DNA of 64,000 bases from Cycas panzhihuaensis (GCA_023213395.1 CM041465.1:208947741-209011740); one strand, 5' to 3'. Counted from the stretch's first letter, positions 21,455 to 32,496 are shown. The notes: generated by a model from the sequence alone, not told the origin. Translations and numbers: made by a program.

Positions 21455-22623
21455 ATTAAGTTGTATCATAACTACCAAAAATAAAATAAAAAGCAATTTG
21501 TTCTATGGGAGTTCAATACACAATCTCTAAAAACTGCATCATATTCTCTTTGCTATGATGTCTTTAGTCTTCATCAACTTTTGTCTTCACCTCTTTAATT
21601 AACTTGAAGATATACTTGTGATATATGCTCATGAGTTCATATATCAACAACCTAAAAAAATCACTATATGTATGGCTATACACTATATTCGGCTAACTAG
21701 TCCTGCAAATGACTAGCCATTATATAAGATAAAGGAAGGCATGCAACTTCCTTACATATGACAACTATTAATATTCCCAATGGCATAAATAATACTTCAT
21801 TCATTGCCTTTTGTAGTATCACTTCACAACATCATTTCATAGTATTTTGTTCAAATCCAACATTATTTCTCAATAACACATACCAATAACTTGAATAAAT
21901 AGAGTCATATGATTTTGTGAGTATCATCATTTTTGTGTTCATTGTTGCACCCTTTATTGGGCCTATGCATATGCACCATCATTATGTTTGTTATTGTTGT
22001 GAACGTTTTATCAAAAACTTTGTAAGTTCATTCACTCAAACATTTTAGCTAACACTTGGCATAGGCTCATTTGGCTATTTTGTCAAGCAGTTGGTGGGCA
22101 TGTATGTAACTTTAATTTCAATCTATAAAACTCCAAAAAATTGAATTCCAATTGAGAAAAAAAAAAACTATCAAAAATTTTATTGCTTTTTCTTCTTCTT
22201 GTTGGGTGCATTCAAATGTCCTCCTTCGTCCTTGCACACCTTTCTTCATTTATCTTTGAACAGACTACAACTTGGACTTGTTAATAACATGGAAAGAGGC
22301 ACTAGAAAACTACAGTATCTTTCACCAGATAGCCCATGTCTAGTATCGCAAAGTCTGTCATTTTCATGTAGTCATTCCACCCGAGACTTGTATTGTCACT
22401 AGTCTTGTTGTTTGATGCAAATCAACCATATGAATGTCCTTTTATTGTCACCCAACCAACGTGCCTTTAGTTCCATGTTTTGCCCCATCACGTGATACAA
22501 TATGCCTTGTTATTTGACTTCACAATGTCTTTACATTTGCCCTACATCCATCACTCATTTTCCCCTATTATTCTATCTGATCCACACCCAAAACATGAAA
22601 ATGCTAAAGAGATAAGAACAAAT
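21455..22623 (-). other. Interior of element H/I, second segment
   Basis: Begins with the right ATTAA duplication of J (21455-21459). AT-rich; I see no pol motif or convincing frame. Confidence 0.35.
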
Positions 22624-22860
22624 TTAAAGGAAGTAGAACCACTTAATAGTTGGAAGCTGAATAACACCATACTTTGTGCAAAGGCTTTTATGCTTGTCAC
22701 AATACACCTTTACTATCAACACATATTTGGCCTTTTTGAAATCTGCACTAAGATTTTCATATTTTGGAGTAGGCTTTTTCCAATGCCCACACCATGGAGC
22801 ATAAAAATCGACAAGAGCACACTTGTCTTTACTGATGTAAATCAACATAGGGAACTATAG
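22624..22860 (-). pseudogene. Protein disulfide isomerase (PDI-like) exon fragment
   Basis: The minus strand encodes [19 protein letters not shown], then [34 protein letters not shown] and LPTIKWF. This is the first thioredoxin domain of plant PDI-like 2 proteins, ER enzymes that form and exchange disulfides. The active site WCGHC has become WCGHW, so it could not work as an isomerase. TTTACATCAG just upstream resembles a 3' splice site, so the fragment may be an exon with intron ends, that is, copied from genomic DNA or unspliced RNA. It lies between the two LTR-like ends of element H/I. A second, more decayed copy is at 32497-32645. Confidence 0.85.
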
Positions 22861-23262
22861 AGCAACCATCTTTCACTAATCAACGCTTCATGTTTGTGTT
22901 CAAAAACATGGTCGATGCCCAAACCATCTTTGAATGTTATGAGGGAAGGAAATTCGCCTCCACCTCGCCTCGCCCTGCACTTCGATATGTATTGCTTCCC
23001 TTGCCTAAGGGTTAATACCCACTTGAAAAAAAAGAAAAAGAAGGCACTTCATACCTCTCTTCGGGCTACCCCTCACATGAGATCACCATAGAAATCAAAT
23101 GCAACAAATCAACATCATCACGACCTATGCACTAACTACTCATAGTCCCATCATCCCCTACTTGGGAGCCCCTGTGTGCAGATCTTCGATTGTTTTTTTC
23201 TCTCACCATGAAATGCATTGACTTGGTCTATCACACGCCATGCACATGAGCTTCAATCCTCT
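22861..23262. other. Interior of element H/I, third segment
   Basis: No gene seen. A GC-richer patch (22940-23010) is followed by an A-rich run with G (23023-23044). Confidence 0.35.
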
Positions 23263-23267
23263 GTCAC
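23263..23267. repeat. Target site duplication of F (GTCAC), left copy
   Basis: GTCAC directly precedes the 5' LTR of F and recurs at 30630-30634 after its 3' LTR. Confidence 0.9.
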
Positions 23268-23827
23268 TGTTAAACCTTATGTTTAAATGTTAAGTTAATG
23301 TACTTTTGTTTTTCATGTAATATATGCACTTTTTACTTTAGGGGTGACTTATCACTTAAGTGATAAAGTGCACACCCACATTCTTTCTAGTGACACAACG
23401 TTGTCACTAAAGGGTCAAATGGACCCTCATGCACTTTTTTGAGGATCCAAGTCATGTATCTTGGATGTTTGACACTTGTCAAACATCCAAGGCCTTAAGT
23501 CATGATCCGTGTCATGTATCTTGGATGTTTGACACTTGTCAAACATCCAAGGCCTTAGGTCTCTCATTTCACTCTTTATAATGAGACCTCTCCTCATTGT
23601 CTCAAAAGAAGAGAGTTGGAGTCAGACATTGTTATGCTATCAGTTTGCTAATCAAACTGTTTCTTCTTGGGAGGTTGGACCAATTCCAACTCCACATATT
23701 GGGTATCATTTTCTCTTGCTCCTATTTCTCTTTATGCTCTTTATGCTTTCATGCTTTCATGCATTTGCAGTATTATGCTTGTACTTATGATCTTGGGACT
23801 AATGTGGCCTAATGCCCATTTTCCACA
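23268..23827 (+). repeat. 5' LTR of F
   Basis: TGTTAAACC to TTTTCCACA. Contains an 18-bp palindrome core (23349-23366), two tandem 60-bp units each holding a hairpin with 14-bp arms (23460-23491, 23520-23551), and a TATA-like TTTATAATGAG near 23574. Confidence 0.93.
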
Positions 23828-23829
23828 TT

Positions 23830-23841
23830 TGGTATCAGAGC
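23830..23841 (+). other. Primer binding site of F
   Basis: TGGTATCAGAGC, complementary to the 3' end of initiator-Met tRNA, two bases after the LTR. Confidence 0.9.
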
Positions 23842-25881
23842 CATAAGGTCTCTAAACTTAGCTTGCTTAAGCACTGTTAGTTTTTTATCTCTGTCATTTT
23901 GTTTTTGAGGAAATCTCTTCAACAACAAGATCGGCCTCGATCTCTCGGTATCACAGGCGCCACATCGGACACCTTGTCCGGCTCTCGAGCTGTCGGACTC
24001 AGCTGTCCTCAAGACTTCACTGCCAGCTGTCCTCAAGCAGAGCACTCATTGCTAGCTGCCAACAGAGCACTCACTGCTAGCTCACTTCAAGCACACATAT
24101 TGGCACTTGGCTGCCCATCTCAGCACTTGACTGTGCCAACTCAGCACTTGGCTGTCCAGATCAGCACTCAGGAGATTGCCAACTCAGCCCGCTGTCTCAC
24201 TGCCAGCTCAGCATACACTTGACTGTCCAGCTCAGCATTTATCACACAATCCAGCATTGATAGCAGTCCAGTCACTGCCAAATCACTCAGCCAAGTCAGC
24301 AGGCTTCCTGCCAACTCATCATCACTGCTGACTCAACATTCATTCCAAATTGCCTAGCACAGTCCATCTTGTCTAGTCATATCTTGCCGGTCATCTTGTC
24401 TATTTGTCATCTTGTCTAGTCATTCATTGTCTTTGCCCATTTCGGCAAGCACACAACGAAGATTCATTCCATTTCGGCATTGATACTTGATGTCAAGATA
24501 GCCACGGACATTTCGGACACTCAAAGTAAGACCGCTCTCGGCCATTCTTGTTTTTTCTCGGCTAATTAGCACTCGGCTCAAATTCCATTTCGGACACAGA
24601 TCTCACAAGTCGCCATTTCGGCATTCAATTGCCCTCGGCTCTAAGAAGTCGCCAACTCGAGATTGAACTGTCCATTGCCACGGCTCACTTCAAGCACATA
24701 GATTTGAAGGTTGCGGCTCATCGGTACCGACTCATCATTCCTCAAGACACGGTTGTCCCGCCAACTCAAGGTGGAAAATCAAATCTTTTTAGCATATTTT
24801 GATCAATATGCTCATGTGAATTCTCTTTTAAGGTTTTAAGAGATTTTTTAAATTTCTTAAAGGGAAATTTTAAAAGACTTTAAGTCTTTATAGTGGGCTT
24901 ACTTAAAACTTTTTACAAACTTTGGCAGTCTTGATTCTCAAAAGTACTTTTGTACTTACTGTTTTAAGCTCTTTTAGTTCACTTTCTTGCTATTGAAGCA
25001 TCATTGAGCTTATTTATTGTAATCAAAAGGCATATCTACATTGTAAAGGTGAAGGAAATTCTCACCTAACTTCAGTTTTTGGCACCTTGCATGGTGACCT
25101 TGGCCTTCTTCAGTTCAAAAAGAGAAGGCTCATTGTGAAACTTAATAAAATCACAATTTTCTTGTTGGATTGTTGAGACATTTTAAGTCTCAACAGCTGC
25201 TGCGTGGAGCTTGTGTTGGCCTTTGGAGAATTTCTTGAGTACATTTCTTGTGACTTCATCACTTCATCAGATTTTGAAGGTTAAAAGGAACCCTCTTTTG
25301 CTGTCATCAAAGGTTCCTTACATCATTTTCTTTTAAGTACTCAAAGTACTTTATCATTGTACTCAAGCATACATAGCACCTCACTTGGATCATAAAGCAC
25401 TTGAAATATGTTTTGTGCTCATTCTTTGTAAGCCAAAAAGGCATAAAAAATCCAAGTAAGAAGATTCACTTAGACTTATTTAAAAGTGAATTTAAAAATC
25501 ATTGGAGAGGCTCGAAGAGGTTCAAACCTTGCCTCTAAATTAACCTTAAGCTTGGTGCATTCCCTAGGGGACCAACCGACCGTACGGTCAGTGCACAACA
25601 ATTAAGGTTGCTTGAGGGAAAGGAGGTTCGAAAAGGGTGTTATTGTGAATCCCGGTGGAAAGCATGGTACGTCCATGCGGATCAACCCTACACCTTGTCC
25701 TAGATTTAACTTGGTCCTCCACCTCATTAGCCAGAGTCCTCCACCTTTCTTCACCCCACCAGTTGTTGGATCTTCTTGTAAGATCAGGACTAGTGGTGTT
25801 GTTTGAGGGTGGGTCTTAAGCGACGAAGCTTTTGAAGTCTCCAAGTTATCTGCTAGCTTCAAGTGTTACTCAAGTGGAAAG
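23842..25881 (+). other. F leader, 2 kb, with degenerate repeats
   Basis: No credible gene. 24000-24260 holds many imperfect copies of CTCAGCACTTGGCTGTCC and CACTGCCAGCTCAGCA; 24440-24620 holds repeated CATTTCGGCA / CATTTCGGAC. A 12-bp palindrome GACCGTACGGTC lies near 25579. Downstream the leader becomes AT-rich. Copia C has a leader of equal position and length but different, GC-rich sequence at its 5' end. Confidence 0.7.
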
Positions 25882-26768
25882 ATGGTTGCCATACATATGC
25901 TTAATGCTTGTACCATAAGGCTAACGGGGCAATCAAATTATCAAGAATGGAAAAGAATCACAAAAAATCTATTGATAATGAATGAGTTTTGGGGATATGT
26001 TTCTGGAAGAATCCCCAATCCTACACTTGTGATTAATAATAATCAACCTACACCTATGGATGTTGGACTTGTTGCTGCATGGGAGGCCAAAGACGAAATT
26101 GCCTTGGCTTTCATTCGTATGGTTGTGGACATACATGTAGACCAAAATATTTCTTCTGCACTATCTTCTAAAGAAGCATGGGACACCTTGTCCTCTTTGT
26201 ATGAAAGGCAAGATGAAGCTCGCATTTTGATGATAAAAGCTAAATTGTACTCCATCAAATTTGTAAAGCCAATGTCGGCATTCATGTCCTCTATTAAGGA
26301 GGTTTGTAATGAATTAACTACTTTAGGTAGTCCAATACTAGAGATGAAATCATAGCCTCCATCACAAAAGCATTACCAAAGGACTACAATGGCTTTATAT
26401 CATCAACTACACGAGATGGTTCACTAAGGGGGATGACATTCAATCAACTTGAAAGCTTATTGCTTCAAGAAGAACAAATTTATGCTAAGGATAATGAAGA
26501 ACCATCTACATCAGGTGCTTTCGCAGCAAGGGCTAAGACAACTCAAAAATCCAACACTGCATTCACAAAGCAGTTTGGAAATATGAACATTGGATCTTCC
26601 AAGTTCAATGTCGTATGCCATTATTGTGGCATTCCTGGCCACATTGCACCTGAGTGCATAAAGAAGCAAGTGGATTTTCGAAGAAAGCGACCCAGTGGTC
26701 AAAGTCGGCGACCACAGGGTCAAAGACAACAGCAGCCACGACAACACTTTCAACAAAGGTTCCAATAG
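25882..26768 (+). pseudogene. gag: F Gag
   Basis: Starts MVAIHMLNACTIRLTGQSNY at the ATG 25882. The UBN2/copia gag core follows: EWKRITKNLLIMNEFWGYVS, AWEAKDEIALAFIRMVVD, SKEAWDTLSSLYERQDEARI, then a frameshift near 26340. The second frame (26433-26768) has MTFNQLESLLLQEEQ and one zinc knuckle CHYCGIPGHIAPEC, then an Arg/Gln-rich tail. It forms the particle and packages RNA. The shift and a second one near 26770 disable it. Confidence 0.88.
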
Positions 26769-27180
26769 TCAGATCAGCAGCAGAATCCCCCTCGACCAAA
26801 TCGAGGTGCCTATCGAGGAGGTCCAAGAAGTGGGGGGGGGGGTCAAAGAAGTGGCTACCAACGCCATTCTAATCAGTTTGCCAATGATGACAAACTACTT
26901 TGTGCATACCAATCATCCAACATTGACAACACTTGGATTGTCGATTCAGGAGCTACTCGACATATGACAGGGAGTGAAGAACTCCTATGCAACATCAAGG
27001 AAGGTAAAGGTCATTTAGTGACCTTTGGAAATGCTGAATCAGTTGAGGTTTTAGGAATAGGCACCATAGCTCCTTTTCATTCTCCTCAAAATCCTTCCTC
27101 ATCATTTCCCAACAGTGATGCCTACTTCATTCCTTCTATGGAGAAGAATCTGCTCTCTGTTAGCCCGATGAACAAGCAAC
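26769..27180 (+). pseudogene. F protease
   Basis: After a G-homopolymer run (about 26830-26840) and a frameshift, the plus strand gives NTWIVDSGATRHMTGSEELL at about 26930-26990, the intact copia protease active site (DSGA), and FIPSMEKNLLSVSPMNKQ. Confidence 0.85.
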
Positions 27181-27951
27181 ACATGAGCGTACTATTTAAA
27201 AATGGGAAATGTATCATTTGTGACAAAGATGATCAGATCGTAGCTGTAGCCTACGAGGATCAAGGACTTTACAAGTTGGATGCCAATAATATTACTCTTG
27301 ATTCTGCTTACTCTGGTTCCACATCTTTGTCAAAAATTCAGTTATGGCATCAACGTCTAGGACATTTAAGCCTAGACAATCTAAAGCAGATGAGATACAA
27401 AAGCATGGTGTATGGGCTTCCAAAGATGTATGGTTCAAAATGTCTTTGCGAAGCTTGCATAATGGGGACACAACATCGGCTGCCTTTTCCTAAAGGCAAA
27501 GCATGGCGTGCATCTTATCCTTTACAATTAGTTCACTCAGACTTGTGTGGACCCATGTCCACCCACTCCTTTGGAGGAGCATCGTACTACATATCTTTTA
27601 TTGATGACTTCTCTCACAAAGTCTAGTTCTACTTCCTAAAGCATAAATCAGAAGCCTTCTCCAAGTTCAAAGAGTTCAAGGCGGAAGTAGAAAATGAATC
27701 TGGCTACTCAATTGGCACATTAATGTCAGATAATGGAGGTGAATTCACTTCAAATGAATTCAACCAATTTTGCAAGGATAATGGAATTCGGAGACAACTC
27801 ACAGCTCCTCATACTCCTCAAAGAAATGGAGTCTCAGGAGGATGAAGCAGAACTTTGGCTAATAAAGCCAAAACAATGATGCATGCAAAGGGCTTCCAAG
27901 AGCTTCTTGGGCGAAGCATTTCATACAAAGAACCTATATGGCCAATCGAAG
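27181..27951 (+). pseudogene. F GAG-pre-integrase and integrase core
   Basis: Open to 27626: LWHQRLGHLSLDNL with CLCEACIMG (zinc domain), VHSDLCGPMSTHSFGGASYY and SFIDDFSHKV, then TAG in place of the usual Trp codon. The frame goes on with SDNGGEFTSNEFNQF and HTPQRNGVS, after which the conserved Glu codon is disturbed (GGA-GGA-TGA). The region up to 27951 aligns normally with A and C. Confidence 0.85.
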
Positions 27952-28226
27952 TCCTACAACAACAATCACCAATATCACACCTCACCACCCATCCTCTCCT
28001 AACAACCCAACTATCACCCATTTCACCACATTCCCCTCTACTCCCTATATCCACATACCACATCAACAAACAACAAACTTCCACAAACATACCCTCAAAT
28101 CCATCTTTGTAGGATATGGAATGGATAGGAAAGGGTAGAAGTTGTATGATGGAGTTGGGAGAAAAATGGATGTGTGAAGAGATGTAATGTTTGTTGAGGA
28201 TGATGAAAAAGAGTTGGATATGGGAT
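27952..28226 (+). other. Polarised block: 157 bp without G, then 121 bp without C
   Basis: 27952-28108 contains no G and 28106-28226 no C (the runs meet at 28106-28108). Aligned to the same integrase segment of C (49924-50180) and A, nearly every G of the first part is C (I count 26 of 29, the other 3 A) and nearly every C of the second part is G (15 of 16). Other changes are few. The frame is largely kept, so protein changes follow the base swap (Glu to His, Gly to Pro, Asp to His). Flanks are normal. Confidence 0.85.
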
Positions 28227-29392
28227 CAATCCAACCCCCCATTGACAAAGGGAAAAAGATTGTTGAGGACTTCCCTTCCCTCAATCTTACACACCATGTT
28301 CTTCATCCGCACCTTACATGCCGTCTACTTCATCTTCATTTGCTCCACTTGAACCTTCCGCTTCATCTTCTGATACTCCTACACTTAGACCAGAAGATAT
28401 TGAGGTTCATGCCACATCATTTCAGAAGTTACCTAAGTGGTACACTCAAACGGTACAGGATGGTCATATCATTGAAGGGAAACATCCATCAAAGTATCGG
28501 CAGCAAACAAACTTTGCACTTATGGTCAAGTGCTTTACATTGATGAGCCTACTACCTTTGCGAGAGGCTTCACAAAGTGATAGTTGGAGAGCCGCCATGG
28601 AGGAGGCGATCCAGCCCATTCACAAGAATGGTACTTGGGACTTGGTCGGTGCCTCCACACAAAGCAGTAATCGGTTGTAAATGGGTCTACAAGACCAAAT
28701 TCCATTCGATGGGACACTCAAGCGACATAAAGCAAGACTTGTAGCAAAGGGGTTTAAACAAAAGAAGGAATTGATTACGAGGAGACCTTTGCACTTGTAG
28801 CAAACATGAACACCATCGGACTTCTCCGGCCTTAGCCGCACAATGCAAATGGGTCAGATATCAAATGGACGTGAAGAGCGCCTTCCTCTACGGGGATCTT
28901 CAAGCAGAGGTATACTTGGAGCAACCTCCACGGTTACAAGGAACAAGGCAAGGAGCATTTGGTATGTCGCCTCAAGAAGGCTTTGTATGGCTTGAAGCAA
29001 GCTCCTAGGGCATGGTACGCAAAAATCGATGAATACTTTTTGAGACATGGGTTTCATTGATCCACATCTGATCCAAACTTGTACATCAAACATGAACATC
29101 ACCATGTCACTTATATTGCCTTGTATGTAGATGACTTAGTGATCACGGTGTGACACTAAGCTCATCAATGTTCTCCAAGATGCTTTGAAGAGAAGTTTTG
29201 AGATGACTGATCTTGGACTTCTCCATTATTTCCTAGGCTTTGAGGTATGGCAGCAACCAGGCTATATCTTCATTTCCCAAGCAAAATATTCTTGGGACAT
29301 CTTGCAGAGATTCAGGATGCACGACTGCAAGACGGAGCCTACACCCATGGAGAACGGCACCAAGCTTTCTCTTAATGAGGAAGTCAACTAGC
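28227..29392 (+). pseudogene. F linker and reverse transcriptase
   Basis: Ser/Pro-rich linker, then [22 protein letters not shown] motifs are spread over three frames through small deletions between 28620 and 29160: QMDVKSAFL-like near 28865, [19 protein letters not shown] near 28975-29020, [10 protein letters not shown] near 29122-29150, then [20 protein letters not shown]. The catalytic YVDD is intact in codons, but frameshifts prevent translation. Confidence 0.85.
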
Positions 29393-30073
29393 GAATCCAC
29401 TCTCTATCGACAGTTGATTGGTAGCTTGATTTATCTCACCAACATTCGTCCAAACATTTCATTTGCAGTTGGGCTTTGCTCTCGTTACATGTCTCAACCC
29501 AATCAGATACATTGGCATGCAGCAAAACGCATACTCAAGTATATCAAAGGAACATTGCAGCTTGGACTTGAGTATGTACCTAAGGAGAACTTCACTTTGG
29601 AGGGTTCTCGATTACGATTAGGCGGGATGCCGGGATAGCAGAAATCTACCTCGGGTTCTTGTTTTGCCCTTGGGTCAGCGGCTGTGTCATGGAGTTGCAA
29701 GAAGCAACCAAATGTTACCTTGTCCTCCAGGCGAGAATACAAAGTTGCGATCGGTAGCGACTTGTGAGGCTATCCGGCTCGACGGATTCTTGGTGAGCTT
29801 GGGTTTCAGTGACAAGCAGAACCGACCTTCATTGTGACAATCAGAGTGTCCTCAAGCTAACTAAGAATCCTGTTTTCCACGCACGGACCAAGCATATTGA
29901 AGTTCACCACCATTTCATCAAGGAGCATGTACACAGTGGTGAGATCACACTTCAATATCGATCAACCGAAGCAACAGACGGCAGATATCTTTACCAAGCC
30001 ACTTGGTAGAGACAAATTTGTAAAATTCAAAGATGGTCTTGGTGTCCGACTTAACATTATAAGCGATGAGGGG
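29393..30073 (+). pseudogene. F RNase H and polypurine tract
   Basis: STLYRQLIGSLIYLTNIRPN, SRYMSQPNQIHWHAAKRILK, then shifted frames with [20 protein letters not shown] and TADIFTKPLGRDKFVKFKDG, ending GC before the purine tract (30063-30073). Frame breaks near 29392, 29620 and 29980. Confidence 0.85.
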
Positions 30074-30629
30074 TGTTAAACCTTATGTTTAAATGTTAAG
30101 TTAATGTACTTTTATTTTTCATGTAATATATGCACTTTTTACTTTAGGGGTGACTTATCACTTAAGTGATAAAGTGCACACCACATTCTTTCTAGTGACA
30201 CAACGTTGTCACTAAAGGGTCAAATGGACCCTCATGCACTTTTTTGAGGATCCAAGTCATGTATCTTGGATGTTTGACACTTGTCAAACATCCAAGGCCT
30301 TAAGTCATGATCCGTGTCATGTATCTTGGATGTTTGACACTTGTCAAACATCCAAGGCCTTAGGTCTCTCATTTCACTCTTTATAATGAGACCTCTCCTC
30401 ATTGTCTCAAAAGAAGAGAGTTGGAGCTTATTGTTATGCTATCAGTTTGCTAATCAAACTGTTTCTTCTTGGGAGGTTGGACCAATTCCAACTCCACATA
30501 TTGGGTATCATTTTCTCTTGCTCCTATTTCTCTTTATGCTCTTTATGCTTTCATGCTTTCATGCATTTGCAGTATTATGCCTGTACTTATGATCTTGGGA
30601 CTAATGTGGCCTAATGCCCATTTTCCACA
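30074..30629 (+). repeat. 3' LTR of F
   Basis: Pairs with 23268-23827. Palindrome core at 30155-30172 and the same duplicated hairpin at 30265-30296 and 30325-30356, so the duplication predates this insertion. Confidence 0.93.
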
Positions 30630-30879
30630 GTCACGTCATCCCACGATGAGATTGCCCACAACGTAAAAAGAGAGACCAACAAAAAATTGATAGTTTCCCC
30701 TGCTTAGCCTCATACGAACTTCTCATAAGACATTTTGTCAATGGATTGATCTTCATTTGTCCTTTGTGACTCTCACCTAATCTATACATCTGCAACACAT
30801 CTCTCACACAACCTAGGTTTAAGAAGTGCCATCTGAAGGAGCACAAGCATGACTATTTTTTAGACCTACTCTGATACCA
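30630..30879 (-). other. Leader and primer site of element H/I, with right TSD of F
   Basis: 30630-30634 is GTCAC. The rest carries no frame of note. At 30866-30879 the minus strand reads TGGTATCAGAGTAG, a near-perfect initiator-Met primer site directly inside the LTR that starts at 30880. Confidence 0.65.
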
Positions 30880-31069
30880 TGTAGGAAGACAAATGTGCAC
30901 ACGCTCGACAAATAATTTGAGGAAAAACTCAAATAATGAATTGATTATTGAATGGTTGAATGTGTACATATATAAAACATAGTCAAAGTTGTTATATAAC
31001 CACCTAACCACTAATCACACACTGATTAATGTTCATAATGACCCCTACATTCAATTAAACATTATCTTC

Positions 31070-31074
<5 letters not shown>
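30880..31074 (-). repeat. 5' LTR of element H/I
   Basis: 195 bp, TGTTGGAAGATAATG at 31074 to TTCCTACA at 30880 on the minus strand, with the primer site adjacent. The half nearest 31074 matches the LTR-like 15202-15394 well (shared TATATAACCA, ACTAATCACACA, CTTCCAACA). No duplicated target was found. Confidence 0.65.
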
Positions 31075-31149
<75 letters not shown>

Positions 31150-31195
31150 TAGGGCGCAGGGCGGGGGGGGGGGGGGGAGGGGAGGGGGAGGAGAA
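31075..31195. repeat. Compound microsatellite (AT)n-(GATA)n and G-rich run
   Basis: About 18 AT units (31077-31113), about 8 GATA units (31118-31148), then a 40-bp G-rich stretch with a G-homopolymer of about 15 and more G-tracts (31151-31192), capable of G-quadruplex formation. Confidence 0.9.
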
Positions 31196-31940
31196 AGAGA
31201 CGAAGAACGCACACATTGTGTGTGTAGCGTTAATATAATATATAAAATATTATGTGATATTTTTTATATAATATGAAAAAATACATACTAAATCATTATT
31301 CTATGGATTTAAAAATGAAAATTACAAAGAAGACCCAAGAATCACTAGAAATTATTAGAAATGGGTGAGACACCACTAAAAATGACAAAAAGGGGACTAA
31401 AAATAGCTAGAGGTGGCCAAAACTGACTAGAAATAGCCAAAAGGAGGCTAAAAATGTGGGCCTGGACTAAAAGCGACCCATAAATGTTTATAGCAATCCA
31501 AAAATGTTTCTAGCTTACTTTTGAATGTCCAAAATGTTTCAACATTTTGGAAGAAAGAAATGGCCCTATATATTTCATTTTTAGTAACTTAGATGCCAAG
31601 GAACCATGGAAGTAGTGGTAGTGACAATTGCTTGTATGTGTGGTGGAGGCCCTGCTGAAAGTGCTTGAGGAAACTAGAGAGGAATGGTGGGTGTAACAAT
31701 TCTGTATATACCTACTTGTTTGTTCATCATTTGTTGAAACATCAACAATTGTGTCGCTCATCATTTTGGTTTGCTCTTAAAAGTTTTGTGCTTGTTCTTG
31801 GAATACTTGATAGCGTTCTTTCAAAAAAATCAATCTTGAATTTGCAGTACTTCCTATAGTGCGCAATACTGAGAAAGGCGACTAGGAAGCTTTAAAATCA
31901 TAGACAAAAATTAGGCTTGATCATAAGCTTTGATACCATT
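31196..31940. other. Unassigned region
   Basis: AT-rich. 31360-31460 holds degenerate repeats of the type CTAGAAATAGCCAAAA / CTAAAAATAGCTAG. No convincing gene. Confidence 0.4.
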
Positions 31941-32175
31941 TGATATGAACTTTGGGGGTGCCAACTTACCCATATTCTTCCTAATGTGGAGTGAGTGAGA
32001 TGATGAGTCGGTCTAATACCTTTCTGTAGTAGAAGCAAGAGTGATGGGGGGTGCTCTGGTACCAACATGGTCTGAAGTAAGGTAAAGGGGTTAATAGTAC
32101 AAAACAACTAATGTAGCCCCTTAGAAAGGAATGGAGCTCAACAACCAATTGATATGACCTCGAGAGAGGTCAACA
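31941..32175 (-). repeat. LTR-like remnant with primer site (element K)
   Basis: The minus strand has TGGTATCAAAGCTTATG at about 31920-31938, typical of a primer site, next to a block ending TTCATATCA. The upper limit (TGTTGACC at 32175) is a guess. A similar end, ACATATCA before TGGTATCAAAACC, occurs in L at 42195-42217. Confidence 0.3.
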
Positions 32176-32490
32176 AAAGCCTACAAATAATTGGTTTATT
32201 GAAGCTTGGCACACCTTTTGTTCCAAGGCCGCCCATTTGTGTTTTGGTCGTGTGTCCTCCTCCATTTTGTCATTGTCCTTGTCATATCCTCAAGCTTTGG
32301 CCACCTTATCAACTTGTTGTTGCATGTTAGTGCTTATATACACACACATATGTTGCAAAGGAAGCACTTACACAAGCATACTCATAGACAATATACAATA
32401 GTTTTCCTTGTAACTCATGATTTTATTAAATAATAGTTTGATTCTTATACTAAAGAACATTGCATATAACACAACGCTGACAATTACATA
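32176..32490. other. Unassigned region
   Basis: No motif recognised. Confidence 0.35.
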
Positions 32491-32496
32491 TAACTC

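Larger units (their letters stand above)
23268..30629 (+). mobile_element. Copia F: youngest full-length element
   Basis: 7,362 bp with LTRs of 560 and 556 bp that differ by only a few bases and small indels, flanked by the GTCAC duplication. Internal order: primer site, 2-kb leader, gag, protease, integrase, RT, RNase H, purine tract. Despite the near-identical LTRs the coding region is broken at many points. Same family as A and C. Confidence 0.93.

Noticed and set aside
23432-23553. Two direct repeats with palindromes as a CRISPR-like array
   Set aside because: Just two units, inside an LTR and copied in the sister LTR; the genome is a plant's.
31941-32175. Confident LTR call for element K
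   Set aside because: The primer-site match is good but no partner LTR, no purine tract and no reliable upper boundary; kept only as a low-confidence feature.
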